DNA of 64,000 nucleotides from Azoarcus sp. L1K30 (GTDB lineage: Bacteria; Pseudomonadota; Gammaproteobacteria; Burkholderiales; Rhodocyclaceae), in assembly GCF_018122735.1 (NCBI RefSeq), contig NZ_JAGRRD010000001.1, positions 4,264,615 to 4,328,614 on the forward strand. The letters are read 5' to 3'. The notes below the pieces were generated by a model. The model made no database searches and had not been told where the DNA came from. It saw only the letters and a list, made by a program, of their open reading frames with translations. Made by a program: the position numbers and the translations under genes. This document shows positions 18,798 to 28,736 of this stretch, in pieces; positions within the stretch are counted from its first letter, which is position 1, and every line of letters begins with the position of its first letter.

Positions 18798-21700
18798 TTA
18801 CTTCGGCGGCCCCACCACCAGTGACATCGGGTTCGAGGTATCACCCTCGATCATCGAAACAGCGCCCTCTACGGTGCGATTCACCTGCCCGGCGGGATAG
18901 TGGAACAGCACGCCCGCCGTGTTGTTCGCAGCCTTGAACAGCGCCATATCGAGATTTCCCTGATCGATCTGCTGCGCGAGCTTCTGCACCTCGCTGAAGA
19001 ATCGCACCCCGGCCGGCCCTTGGTAGCCGAAGGGCATGCCCACGCCCGCCACCGCTTGCGCCGCGCTGGTGAGCTCCCGCACCCCAACGAACATGCCCAT
19101 CAAGAAACTGATCTGCCCGGCGATCAGCGCGCGGACGATCTCGTCTTCGTCGTCCTCGCCCTTCATGAATGCCCTGAGCAGTTCGCCGGCAATGGCCGGC
19201 ACAACCATCAGCAGCGCGTAGTCGCTTGCCAGTCGCATGACTTCTCTCGGGCGCCTGAAGTTCGTCGCTCGCGTGCGCTCGACTGCAAGGTTCAGCGTGG
19301 TCGAGAAGTAGCTGTAGAAGTTGGTGAAGAGCTTCCAGGCTGCGCTGCCGCGCTGGATCTGCGCCAAGTCCTTGATCTGCCCGCCGCCTTGCGCATCAAT
19401 CACAGCCTGGTCGGCCATCGCCACCGCTCGCACTTCGTCAATGGTTCCGTCCTCGCGCATGCTCGCCGGGTCAGCAATCGCCTTCTCGTATGCCCCGAAC
19501 CACGTCGGGTAATCGACGGTGGCCTGCAGCTTCTGGATCATGATGAAGAAGCTGGCATCGACTGCTTGCCGCCATTCGCTCTTGTCGCTTTCCAGACGGT
19601 TCTGGACGTCGTTGATCTCGCGGTTCATCGTGCGCATGCGATTGCGCAGGAATTCAGACTTGGCCTGTGCCTCTTCGACCTTAGCGGCCATGTGACTGGG
19701 CGATCCATAGAATTCGCGCAGGCCTCGAGCGATCCAGGCAGGGCCGACGCGCACGATCGAGTTGGAGAGGCCCAGCGGTTGGAGCAGGGCTGTCGTCAGG
19801 TTCCATCCGAGGCCCGTCACGGTGGCACCGGTGCGCAGGTGGTTCAGGATGCGCTCGCCCTGGTGCTGTGCCGGCATGTCACCGCGGGCGATGTCCTCGA
19901 TGGCCTTCTTGATCGCGGTGACCTTTTCCGCGCCGAATCCGGTCCGCATGGCCGGGTCGAGACGCTTGAGAAGGCGGTTTGCGTCGATCAGGAACTCGTG
20001 CCACGCGAGGTCATGGATCACCTCGTTCGCACCCTGATAGATGCCGTCGAACGACAGCAGAATGGGGCGATTTACGACCTTCTCGGCGCGGCCCTTCGTG
20101 AAGCTGCGACGCGTGGTCGCTGCGGTGTAGGCTGCGCGCATCATCTGCTTTGCGCTCTCGGCATCCGCGTGTGCCTCTGCTTCTCCGGATTGCGCCGGGT
20201 CGTACTTGACCGGATAGTATCCGCCTCGCACGGTCATCGGCTGGCCGTCTGGCATTCGGACGGTGAAGGGTGCAGGTTCGATCCAGTCTGGCTCCTTCCC
20301 GGCGACACGGCGCTCCTTCGCCGCGATCTGCGGGCGGTATGACTCGAAGAAGTCCCACACGCCTTGCACGAACTGCCACTCTGCTGGCGTGAGCGTGTTG
20401 AGTACGGTCTGCACCTGGTCGGCTCTCCAGTTGCGGCCATCAAGCAGTCGCTGCCGGTTTCCTTCGTTGCCCCAGTTCAGCGCGATGGAGATCCGCTCAC
20501 CACGGTTCAGGCTGCGCCCGAGCGCTGGGAATGCCCGTCCCTTTCCGCCCATCTTCTCGCCGTCATTCAGTAGCGGCTTGGCCAGTTCGTGCAGCCGCTG
20601 TGCCGCGTCGGCCCGCATTGTCGCCTCGCGCTCGCCGGCTTCGTTCATCGGCCTGACCAGGTATTCCCACAGCGGCCCACCATCGCGCATGCCGTCCACT
20701 TCGCGCACGATACTGGCCAGCTTGCGATGCGCGGCCATGAACCCCCGCGCGACCCATTCTGCCCGGCTGGCAAGGGTGTTGCGCTTCTCGTTGTCGACCA
20801 CACGGCCGCCTGCAGCCTCGGTGATCGAGTCGCGCAGTTCGGCCACGATGGCGTCAAGTTCACGCTTGTCTCTTGCGGTGAGCAGGGTCTTCTTCAGTCT
20901 GCCGAGGTGCTCGATCTGGCGCACCGAGTCGACCACACCGCGAAACTGCTCGACGGTCAGGTTCTTGTAGTGTTCCCGCGCAGCCTCGGCCTTGATCCAC
21001 TCCGGAATATCCGGCTCGGTTCCCTCGTTGGATCTGGCCTCAATCCACGAGGCCAGCGCGGTGCGCTTGTCAATCGCCTTGTTCGACTGCCCCTTTCGCA
21101 AGTCGAAACGGTCGAGCAGGGCGTCGATCTGGTCGAGGTAATCCACGTCGATGTTTCTGCGGCCACCTTCCGAATCGAACTTCTTCAGGTACGCGACGGC
21201 CTTTTCGATCTCGTCGAGCGCTTCGCGCGCGGATCGCGCAAGTTGAACATTCACGAGCTGGTTTCGCTTCTCGGCCGCAGCCTTCTCGAGATCTGCCTCC
21301 TTGAGCGCGCTTTCCGCTGCGCGCCCGGCGCGAGCCTCTGCCGCGGCGTACTGGCTCGGACGGATGTTGCGAACCTTGAGGCGTGCCACGGACTGCCGCG
21401 CGAACTGCTTCGCCGCCTCAGTCATCACACGTGCGTCGCCATTCGCTTTTGACAGTGCGTTCAGCTCGGTGGCGATCATGCGGGCGCGCACCGTGTTATG
21501 GATAGCGGCATCGGCTGCACGCTCTACGGCCTGCGGTGTGGCCAGGTCGCCATGCCGCTCGAGCATGCGCAGGTCGGTCAGCGACTCGATCTCAGTCGCA
21601 GGATCTTGAGCGGCGGCCAGGGCCCGCACCAGCGCATCACCCGAGTCGAATCCGAAGAGCTCGGCTACGATGTCCGGGTGCAGCCCGTCGGCCGCCGTCA

Positions 21701-24700
21701 TGCGCCGGCTCACGAGCGCGTCGCGCTGCTCCTTGGTGAGGCTCGTTTCGCGCAGCGCCGCCCGGTCCAGGCGGCCCGCCATGAGCGCGTCGGGATTCAC
21801 GATCTGGTCGCCAGGGCGCTGGTTGATCTGCGCGAGGTAGTCGAAGTCGGCCGCGCTGGAATAGACCGGCGTGCCGCCAAGCTCGTCGAAGAACAGATCT
21901 TCGAACGCCTTCTCGTCAGACGCGCCGGTAAGGTACCCATACCGCTCAAGTTCGGCGCGCATGTCGCCGATCGTGAGCCCTCCGTTGCGCCTCAGGACGT
22001 GCTTCCCGAAAACAGGCGGGGCGATCTTTTCCTTCTCGGACAGGCGCCATTCACTTTCGAGTTGCGCGCGCTCAAGTCCGCCCAGCTTGGCAATCGCCAC
22101 GAACAGCGAATCGATCGACGGATCCACGACGTCCGGATCGCTCTTGCGCTTCGGGACGGCCGGCAGCTTGTCATCCTGAGCGATCTTCGAAGTCAGGAAC
22201 TGCCAGGCACGATAAACCGGCTGGCTCATCACCTCGCGCCGCGCCTCGATCTCGACTTCCTTGCGCAGCGCGTCGGCCTCCTTCTGCAGCTTGCGCAGGG
22301 CCCTGCTTCGCGCACCGGTGAGCCACTGCATGTCGCGCACGCCGCGGGCACTGAGTTCGTCCTGCGCGGTGGCGGTGGCCTCCTGCCCAAGCGCTTGGTA
22401 AGCGGCGAACTCGTCCTCGGTCATGCCTGCCTGCTGCGCGCTGGTGAAAAGCGGAATCAGGCTGCGTGCCTGCTCTGCGGTCTTGATAGCCTCGTCCGAT
22501 GCGAGCATACGATCGAATACCTTGCGCACATCGTCCGAGAGCCTCCCGGCTGACGGGTTGCGCGTGAGGAAGTCCTTGATCGACTTGTAGACGTTGACCA
22601 GCCATGCGCGAAAGCGCTGGAATGCCGGCTGAAGTTCGATGCTTGGCGCATCGCCTTCCATCAGGTAGCGCTCGAACGATTCGGCGAACTGCTCGTGGTA
22701 GGCCCGCTTTTCTTCGAAGTCGAGGTTCTGCCAGGTAAGCAGATCCTGCACCCCGAACCACTGCATCAGCGCGTTCACATCGCTGATCACGCCGCGCTCG
22801 CCTTCGGTCAGTTGCGCCGAGTCGTAGGTCTGCGCTGTGGCCGCCACATCGATCATCACCTCAAGGAAGAAGTGACCGGACTCGTGCAGGAAGGAGGACA
22901 GGTCTGCAGCATTCAGCAGGGCGATGGTGTTGGTGGCAGGGCTGAAGCTCGCGCGCGGTGCGCGCTGATTCTGAAACAGTTCGCCCGCATTGCGAGGCGC
23001 GGGGTGTTCCACTACACTTAAGCCATCCCCGGGAAGCGTTTCGGACGTAGGACGAAGGGTCTCCTCGATGGAGGCAGCAGAAGTCGTCCCGGGGTACTTC
23101 CGCATACTTTGAGCCGTGAGCGTCTTCCGGCCTGTGCGAACCTCCTCCAGATACACCGTTGTTCCGTCCGGCATCGTCTTCAGATAGACGATCATGTCGC
23201 GTCCGATATCGTTCTTCAGCCCGTAGATCGTTCTGTCTGGTGCCGCAATGATGTCGGGTATCGCCTCGATGTCAGCATCGGTGATCGCAACCTGCCCGCG
23301 AGCGGACTCCTTTTTTTGGTTTCCGTGGCTCTTGAACGTGTGCCGTATGGCGCTGCCGTCGATCGCATGTTTGAAGCCTGCGATGTCGATTCCGAACTGC
23401 GCGGCCTCGGCAACCTCCTCAGCAAACACCGGCATCAACTCGTAGCTTGCGGTGTGGCGCTTGTCCTGCTTCGATATACCCAGGGCCGTGCGGATCGCCG
23501 ACTTTGCCCTCGATATCATCCCGCTGAGCGCGGACTGATCGAACTGCTGCCCGCCGGCAACGTTCTCGGCCACCGTGCGCAGCCGGTACTTTTCGAACAA
23601 CTGGTCGGGTGTGATCCCGATCCGCTGCGCCAGCGTGCCGAAGAATTCACCCTGCAGCGTGGCGTATGCTTCGTTCACGTCTGGACGGAAGCGATTGACT
23701 GCGTTCAGTTCGTCTCGGATCGTGTTGCGAACCGTATCGACAGATGCGCGATGCGCCAGCGCCTCGCCGGTCTGATCGATCGTGTCGGACACTTCCTGCT
23801 GAAGCGTCTCGATCATCCCCTGCAGATAGGTTCCCGCTTCCGCCCGGCTCATCCCGTCCGGGTCGGTCTTCAGGTGGTCGAGCAGGCCGTCAGCCAGTTC
23901 AGTCGGGGCGATGCGTGCCGCGAACTCTGCAACCGGGATGCGCACGCTGCCGCCCGTGCCGGCGGCTTCATGTAGCTGCTCGGCCACCGACGGCGACACC
24001 TCGGCGAGCTTGTCTGCAATTCCAGACTGCATCAGCACGTTGGCGTCGATGAAAACGTCCTGCACCGGCCCGTCTTCGAGCGCAGCGTCGACAAACTGCT
24101 GAAAGGTCTCGGGCGATGCCTCGGTCAGGCTGATGGCGCGCGAGAACTTCGTCAGCTCGGCCAGTTGCTGCGCGGTGTCGGCCGCCTGCATTGCCTGGTG
24201 AGATTTTCCAGATATGCGGTTCGCCACACCTTGCACGCCGGACATGATCGTCGTTTGCCCAGCCGTTCCGACCACGGTCGCAATCAGTGTCTGCACCGCA
24301 GCGCTGGGCCGCTCTGCCAGGTAGTCGCCGAAGGTCTTGTCGGTGTTGATGACCGCCCACTCGTTCAGGTCCTGCAGTACGGTCGCGATCTGCTCGCCCG
24401 GGATCTCCGCCGCCATCTGGTGGGCCAGTATCTTCGGCAGCGACGCGCCCGCGCCGATGTCTCCGATCAGGCGTGAAACCGGGATCTTCTCTGTCGCGTA
24501 TTCGATTGCCGCCTGTGACGCGCCATACGACAACGACGGAAGAGGTCTCATGCCATTGTCTCGGGCCTTCCCGTATTCCTCGCCGAACACCGGCGCAGTC
24601 ATTGCCGTGAGCGCAGCTGACTGCCCGCCCGGGAGCAGTGCCAGCGGCAGCGCTGCGACGTTGCGCGACAGAGACTGAAGACCGGAGAACCATCCGGACT

Positions 24701-25325
24701 CGAGGATTCCAGAGGCCTGCGGCATCCAGCTCTTCGCCTCGGCGTCGATCCCCTGCCGGTATGCCGCGAGGTCACGAGCAATCATGCCGCCGAAGTCCTG
24801 CGGCAGCACTGTGCCCGCAAGCGGCTTGGTGACGAACTGAGAGAGCAAGTCTGCGCCAGCCTGTGTGATGCCGACCGCTCCAGCGCTTGCACTGTACAGC
24901 CCGCCGACCATGGCCCGGCCGGAGTCCTTGAAGAACGCCGCGACCGACTCTACACCGGTCAGCGGCTCAACGTCGTTTTGCGCCAGCTTGGCGAACTCCG
25001 GATCCATCATCTGGCGGGCGAGGATGGGGGACTTCGACAGCAGCGCCTGCATCGACTTCACCTGTTCGCGCCGCTGCACTTCCTCGAAATTGCGCTCGAC
25101 GATCTGAGGCGCAAGACCGGACGACTTCGCCAGGTCATGAACAGTCAGCGCCTTTTCTGGAGAGATGCGGACAGCCTGGTCGAGTACGCCCTGCAATGCT
25201 CGCTTACCCAGCGCTTGCTGATCGTCGAGGATCTTGTCGTAGATGTCGAATGACGGCGCTGCGAGTTGCGGCACAGCCGGTGCCACCGGCTGCTGGTCAA
25301 GAAGCTGGTCGTAAATGTCGGACAT
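18798..25325 (-). CDS. giant polyvalent virion protein with nuclease-like and zincin domains
   Basis: A 2175-residue protein, the largest in the prophage, in the place of T7 gp16-like internal virion proteins that enter the host with DNA. An N-terminal helical part has the repeat SDIYDQLLDQQ/FDIYDKILDDQQ. Residues about 640-770 look like a phage Barnase-EndoU-ColicinE5/D-RelE (PBECR) nuclease domain (IRHTFKSHG, IPDIIAAPD, His662 and His667). A zinc metallopeptidase motif HESGH stands at 814-818. Long coiled coils follow, and the C-terminal part (FTNFYSYFSTTLNLAVERTR; hydrophobic LLMVVPAIAGELL) is typical of large polyvalent proteins. The enzymatic assignments rest on motifs only. Confidence 0.8.
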   Translation of the reverse strand: MSDIYDQLLDQQPVAPAVPQLAAPSFDIYDKILDDQQALGKRALQGVLDQAVRISPEKALTVHDLAKSSGLAPQIVERNFEEVQRREQVKSMQALLSKSPILARQMMDPEFAKLAQNDVEPLTGVESVAAFFKDSGRAMVGGLYSASAGAVGITQAGADLLSQFVTKPLAGTVLPQDFGGMIARDLAAYRQGIDAEAKSWMPQASGILESGWFSGLQSLSRNVAALPLALLPGGQSAALTAMTAPVFGEEYGKARDNGMRPLPSLSYGASQAAIEYATEKIPVSRLIGDIGAGASLPKILAHQMAAEIPGEQIATVLQDLNEWAVINTDKTFGDYLAERPSAAVQTLIATVVGTAGQTTIMSGVQGVANRISGKSHQAMQAADTAQQLAELTKFSRAISLTEASPETFQQFVDAALEDGPVQDVFIDANVLMQSGIADKLAEVSPSVAEQLHEAAGTGGSVRIPVAEFAARIAPTELADGLLDHLKTDPDGMSRAEAGTYLQGMIETLQQEVSDTIDQTGEALAHRASVDTVRNTIRDELNAVNRFRPDVNEAYATLQGEFFGTLAQRIGITPDQLFEKYRLRTVAENVAGGQQFDQSALSGMISRAKSAIRTALGISKQDKRHTASYELMPVFAEEVAEAAQFGIDIAGFKHAIDGSAIRHTFKSHGNQKKESARGQVAITDADIEAIPDIIAAPDRTIYGLKNDIGRDMIVYLKTMPDGTTVYLEEVRTGRKTLTAQSMRKYPGTTSAASIEETLRPTSETLPGDGLSVVEHPAPRNAGELFQNQRAPRASFSPATNTIALLNAADLSSFLHESGHFFLEVMIDVAATAQTYDSAQLTEGERGVISDVNALMQWFGVQDLLTWQNLDFEEKRAYHEQFAESFERYLMEGDAPSIELQPAFQRFRAWLVNVYKSIKDFLTRNPSAGRLSDDVRKVFDRMLASDEAIKTAEQARSLIPLFTSAQQAGMTEDEFAAYQALGQEATATAQDELSARGVRDMQWLTGARSRALRKLQKEADALRKEVEIEARREVMSQPVYRAWQFLTSKIAQDDKLPAVPKRKSDPDVVDPSIDSLFVAIAKLGGLERAQLESEWRLSEKEKIAPPVFGKHVLRRNGGLTIGDMRAELERYGYLTGASDEKAFEDLFFDELGGTPVYSSAADFDYLAQINQRPGDQIVNPDALMAGRLDRAALRETSLTKEQRDALVSRRMTAADGLHPDIVAELFGFDSGDALVRALAAAQDPATEIESLTDLRMLERHGDLATPQAVERAADAAIHNTVRARMIATELNALSKANGDARVMTEAAKQFARQSVARLKVRNIRPSQYAAAEARAGRAAESALKEADLEKAAAEKRNQLVNVQLARSAREALDEIEKAVAYLKKFDSEGGRRNIDVDYLDQIDALLDRFDLRKGQSNKAIDKRTALASWIEARSNEGTEPDIPEWIKAEAAREHYKNLTVEQFRGVVDSVRQIEHLGRLKKTLLTARDKRELDAIVAELRDSITEAAGGRVVDNEKRNTLASRAEWVARGFMAAHRKLASIVREVDGMRDGGPLWEYLVRPMNEAGEREATMRADAAQRLHELAKPLLNDGEKMGGKGRAFPALGRSLNRGERISIALNWGNEGNRQRLLDGRNWRADQVQTVLNTLTPAEWQFVQGVWDFFESYRPQIAAKERRVAGKEPDWIEPAPFTVRMPDGQPMTVRGGYYPVKYDPAQSGEAEAHADAESAKQMMRAAYTAATTRRSFTKGRAEKVVNRPILLSFDGIYQGANEVIHDLAWHEFLIDANRLLKRLDPAMRTGFGAEKVTAIKKAIEDIARGDMPAQHQGERILNHLRTGATVTGLGWNLTTALLQPLGLSNSIVRVGPAWIARGLREFYGSPSHMAAKVEEAQAKSEFLRNRMRTMNREINDVQNRLESDKSEWRQAVDASFFIMIQKLQATVDYPTWFGAYEKAIADPASMREDGTIDEVRAVAMADQAVIDAQGGGQIKDLAQIQRGSAAWKLFTNFYSYFSTTLNLAVERTRATNFRRPREVMRLASDYALLMVVPAIAGELLRAFMKGEDDEDEIVRALIAGQISFLMGMFVGVRELTSAAQAVAGVGMPFGYQGPAGVRFFSEVQKLAQQIDQGNLDMALFKAANNTAGVLFHYPAGQVNRTVEGAVSMIEGDTSNPMSLVVGPPK

Positions 25326-25337
25326 GGTGTGTTCCGG

Positions 25338-27632
25338 TTATTGCGGGCGGCCGGCGGCGACCCACAGTTCAGCGATTTGCTGCTCGGTAACGGGAATCCC
25401 GCGCGCCTGCATCTTGGAAGCGATCAGCGCGCGCTGGTTGGGGGGAATGGACGACAGGCGGACTTCTCGGCCACCAACATTCACATAGGCCTTGTCCATC
25501 TGTTCGGGGGCGATCAGGGCGACGGGCTTTTGCGGATCGCGGCCCCACTCGGCGACATACACCTTGTCGAGCATGGTTCGATCCACGATCTGCTGCAGTT
25601 CCTGACTGTTGGCTTTCCGCTTGCCGCCGAGATCTACCTGCTCGAACTGGCGCACGCGCTCATCGACAACGCGCTCGAACTGAGCGAAGGAGAGAACCTC
25701 CTTGTCGTTGGCCTTTCCGGTCGCCGGCAGGATTCCGCCCTCGATCGCCGCCTGCTTGATCCTGCTCGCAGTCGTGATGATGTCGAGGTGCTTGTCGGTG
25801 GCGTTCCCCTGAGCGTCGGCAATCAGCGCATAGCCTTTTTCGAGGTGGGCATCGTCGAGCACCGGTCGGAACTGCTCGTAAAACTTGGCAGGCGTCATCG
25901 CGGCCAGATCGCTGCGAGGAAGGCTCACAATCTGGGCCCATGCCTTGGGGTCGTGCGTTGCGCCGCCATTCTTCGCGATGCTTTGGGCGAAGTTCATGAC
26001 TGCGTTCAGCTTGTCGCCCGGGATCTTCGCGCGGACGTCCACGGGCAGCTGCTCCATGCGCCCACCATTCTGGTAAAGCGCCTTGTATGCGGCATCGGTG
26101 GCGTCGTCTTCCATCTGCTTCGCCGCGGCCTCGATGTCCTTGAATTGCGACTCAAGCGCGGACTCTGCAGCGCGAAGGCGAGCGGGGTTACCGGCGATCT
26201 GTGGATGCGCGCGAAGCTCCGCCTTCATGTCAGCCAGCGTGGGGCGTTGATGGGCACCGCCGCCGGCTCCGTATTCCTTCATGTTCTTGGTGACGTAATC
26301 GCGCGTCTCCGCCGGCATGTAGTCGAGCCACGCGGCAGAGTCGCCTTCCTCCCGCGCCTTCTTCATGCCCTCCTGCAGCCGGCCCTGCCCGGCGTTGTAT
26401 GCGGCATATGCCTTGGCCAGGTCTCCGGAGTTTTCGCGCAACTTCTCTGCGAAGTAGGCCTTGCCGATTGCGTAGTTGTAGTCGGCATCGGTGCGGTACC
26501 GCTTTTCATCCCACGCTAGACCGGCGAGCTTGGCTGCTTCCGGAGCGGTATCGGGCATTACCTGGGCGATGCCGATAGCGCCGGCACTGCTGGTAAGCGG
26601 CTGGCCGTTCGCGTCGAACTGCTTTCCATTCGACTCCGTTCCGACCGCGACATTGAAGGCGCGATCGATTTCACTGGTGCGCAACTTCGGGGCGAATTTT
26701 CCCATCGTTTCGGTGGCCACGGACACGGCCACCCGGGTGTCGATCTCCTTCGTGATCAGCCCGCGCGCCTGCAGCAGATCATCAGCCTGCATCTGGTCAC
26801 CGTACTTGCGCAGGTATCCGTCCGCATAAAGGATGTCGTTGTTCTGTATCGCTGCAGCGAGCGCCAGCTTGTGCGCTTTGCTGGTTGCTTCCTGGACGCG
26901 AGACTCGGCCCACGTTGCTGACTTCCCCAGCAGTCGCGCCTGGTCGTAGGTCGCTGCCTTGATCGATGCGACGGCCTCATCGACGACTTCGGGGTTGTTG
27001 TACCGCTTTCCGATCTCGTCCATGCGCGTTGCGATCGTTCCTTCACGCACCGACATGGCGTATTCCTGGAACTGCCTTGCCTCATGCGTCATCACTGACG
27101 CCCTGAACTGTTGCGACAACTTGCCGGTGGCTTGGCTGAAGGCCATCTTCTGCGCGTCGTTTCCAAGGCCTTCACCGATCTTGCGCATCTCGTCAGCGAA
27201 GGCTTCGCTGTACTCGTCAGCAAGCGGCTTCCCGCTCTGGCGCTCAAGCGCTGCGATGCCCTTGGCGCTGGTGAATCCCGCCTGAGGATCGAGCGTCAGC
27301 CGAAGCTCGACCTCCTTTGCCTTGTTCAGTGCATCGTCGACGCGAAGCTGGTTCGCCTGTTGCATCGCATCCAGTTCGATGCGGCTGATCGTCCCGCCGA
27401 GCTGCTGCATGGCTGTGCCCAGCGCGCGCGCCTGCGCCCCTGCGTCGATCTGCTGCACACCCGGCAACGATGTCCGTTGCGGGGTCGGAAGTGGCGTGGC
27501 GGCACCTGGGCCCATTGGCCTGCGCGATGTTTGCGTGACGAGCGGATCGGCTTGTATCTGCTGACCTGTGAATCCGCCAGAAAGCTGGTTGGGAGCAACC
27601 TGAAAGTCGTCGTATGTTGGAACGCGCGGCAT
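25338..27632 (-). CDS. internal virion protein with lytic transglycosylase domain
   Basis: A 764-residue protein. Its central SLT domain (about 320-430) has the catalytic Glu333 in GTESNGKQFD, then SAGAIGIAQVMPDTA and YAAYNAGQGRLQEG, all typical of Slt-type muramidases. The flanking parts are helical and rich in Gln and Ala. It should open the peptidoglycan during DNA injection, like the T7 gp16 transglycosylase. Its start overlaps the stop of the gp14-like gene (TGATG), and the polyvalent protein follows 12 bases later, making one ejection-protein operon. Confidence 0.88.
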   Translation of the reverse strand: MPRVPTYDDFQVAPNQLSGGFTGQQIQADPLVTQTSRRPMGPGAATPLPTPQRTSLPGVQQIDAGAQARALGTAMQQLGGTISRIELDAMQQANQLRVDDALNKAKEVELRLTLDPQAGFTSAKGIAALERQSGKPLADEYSEAFADEMRKIGEGLGNDAQKMAFSQATGKLSQQFRASVMTHEARQFQEYAMSVREGTIATRMDEIGKRYNNPEVVDEAVASIKAATYDQARLLGKSATWAESRVQEATSKAHKLALAAAIQNNDILYADGYLRKYGDQMQADDLLQARGLITKEIDTRVAVSVATETMGKFAPKLRTSEIDRAFNVAVGTESNGKQFDANGQPLTSSAGAIGIAQVMPDTAPEAAKLAGLAWDEKRYRTDADYNYAIGKAYFAEKLRENSGDLAKAYAAYNAGQGRLQEGMKKAREEGDSAAWLDYMPAETRDYVTKNMKEYGAGGGAHQRPTLADMKAELRAHPQIAGNPARLRAAESALESQFKDIEAAAKQMEDDATDAAYKALYQNGGRMEQLPVDVRAKIPGDKLNAVMNFAQSIAKNGGATHDPKAWAQIVSLPRSDLAAMTPAKFYEQFRPVLDDAHLEKGYALIADAQGNATDKHLDIITTASRIKQAAIEGGILPATGKANDKEVLSFAQFERVVDERVRQFEQVDLGGKRKANSQELQQIVDRTMLDKVYVAEWGRDPQKPVALIAPEQMDKAYVNVGGREVRLSSIPPNQRALIASKMQARGIPVTEQQIAELWVAAGRPQ

Positions 27633-28582
27633 CAGCTATTCCTTTGGAACTGGTACCACTGGCCGGCGATGGAGGATGCCGATCCGAGCAGTGACGTAAA
27701 GGCCGACCCGATCGGGCTGATTGCGCTGCCACCCGGCATGTATGGAATGGTCGGCGCCTTGTAGAGCGCATACATGCTCGAGTAGTCGGCCGCGATCACG
27801 TTCGGGTCGATAGGAGCAGGGCCCGCCAGCCGGGCGGCGTCGGCCGGGTTGATCGTGGAGGCACTGGCACGCGCGAATGCAGCCTGATTTGTGTCGTTCA
27901 CGGCCTCGGTTCGGTATCCCCACGCAGCGCGCGCGGCATTCGACTGCACCATGATCGCGTCGATCTCGCCCATCACGTCCGTTGTGGTGAGCAGATTGAC
28001 GGCCGAGTCGCCGCCGAGGTCGACGCCGCTGGCCGCCATGGAGACGCGCTGCCGGCTCTTGATGCGCGACGTATTGAGCCGAACGGACTGCTCCTGACGC
28101 TCCCCCTGGAGCATCGCAGACTGCGCCTGCAGTTCGCGCAATCTGGCGTTGCTCTCGGCAACCGACGCCTGGTAGTCGAGGGAAAGCTTGTTCGTCTCCA
28201 TCTGGTACTGCAGCGCCAGGGTGTTCTGCTCGCCAGCAAGCTTTCCCTGATCGAGCGCGAGCGCAGACTTGGCATTGCTGTTGGCGTACATGGTCTGCAT
28301 GTGCGCGGCGTTGAGCTCGCCAAGCTGGCCCTGAAACTGCATCGCGCTTTTCGCCGATGCGGCCTGGAAGTTCGCCGCGCTCTGGGCTGACTTCGCCGAG
28401 TAGTAGCTGCCGATCATCGAAGTGACCGCGCCGGAAATCGAAAGGGCGCCGCCGAGGCTTGTCGCAAACCCACCGAGGTTAGAGGACGACGATCCGGAGG
28501 CTCCGGTCAGCAGCGTGCCGCCCCCGCCACCCCAGTTATAGGTGGGTCCGAACCCTCCCGAGTAGGTCATTCCGAGCGCCAT
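27632..28582 (-). CDS. internal virion core protein, T7 gp14-like
   Basis: A 316-residue protein with a Gly-rich N-terminus, a hydrophobic segment near 42-65 (LGGALSISGAVTSMIGSYYS) and a long Ala/Gln-rich helix. The block SRIKSRQRVSMAASGVDLGG and the following DxxG and NA-rich stretch is the signature of T7 gp14-like core proteins, which form a channel in the outer membrane during DNA ejection. A GTGCGCGTGGTT motif lies 50 bases before its start. Confidence 0.8.
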   Translation of the reverse strand: MALGMTYSGGFGPTYNWGGGGGTLLTGASGSSSSNLGGFATSLGGALSISGAVTSMIGSYYSAKSAQSAANFQAASAKSAMQFQGQLGELNAAHMQTMYANSNAKSALALDQGKLAGEQNTLALQYQMETNKLSLDYQASVAESNARLRELQAQSAMLQGERQEQSVRLNTSRIKSRQRVSMAASGVDLGGDSAVNLLTTTDVMGEIDAIMVQSNAARAAWGYRTEAVNDTNQAAFARASASTINPADAARLAGPAPIDPNVIAADYSSMYALYKAPTIPYMPGGSAISPIGSAFTSLLGSASSIAGQWYQFQRNS

Positions 28583-28631
28583 GATGCAAACCTGATTGCT
28601 GCGATTGGCTGATTCTCGGGCGCTGCGTTGA

Positions 28632-28643
28632 AACCACGCGCAC
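28632..28643 (-). promoter_or_regulatory. late-region motif copy 2 (GTGCGCGTGGTT)
   Basis: Minus-strand 12-mer 50 bases before the gp14-like gene, preceded by GCATA as in copy 4. A short frame ends with TAG inside the GCATAG part. Confidence 0.55.
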
Positions 28644-28714
28644 TATGCATTGGATCCGGCTGCGGGATAGATCGCCTCACGGCGCTGCAGGCGCGCGGCC
28701 TGCGACTGGATCAC
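28643..28714 (-). CDS. possible 23-codon frame behind an extreme Shine-Dalgarno
   Basis: GTG-initiated frame encoding VIQSQAARLQRREAIYPAAG then SNA and stop. The GTG lies within the AAAGGAGGTGATCC complement of the 16S tail, so spacing is unsuitable for normal initiation. It is listed because its stop sits in the late motif exactly as the terminase stop does at copy 4. It may be noncoding. Confidence 0.2.
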   Translation of the reverse strand: MIQSQAARLQRREAIYPAAGSNA

Positions 28715-28722
28715 CTCCTTTC
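28701..28722. other. 16S rRNA 3'-tail look-alike (complement carried by late mRNA)
   Basis: On the plus strand 21 of 22 bases equal the usual betaproteobacterial 16S 3' end, including GGATCACCTCCTTTC. The leftward late mRNA therefore carries the complement, a 15-base perfect anti-anti-SD, in the gap between two virion genes. Confidence 0.6.
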
Positions 28723-28736
28723 GGGTGAAGCAATCA

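Noticed and set aside
18900-20342. 480-codon rightward open frame
   Set aside because: It is a high-GC antisense shadow of the polyvalent protein, His/Arg-rich and without a ribosome site or known domain.
25266-26519. 417-codon rightward open frame
   Set aside because: Antisense shadow of the transglycosylase gene with no recognisable domain.
28701-28722. A 16S rRNA gene end
   Set aside because: Only 22 bases match; no rRNA sequence continues on either side.
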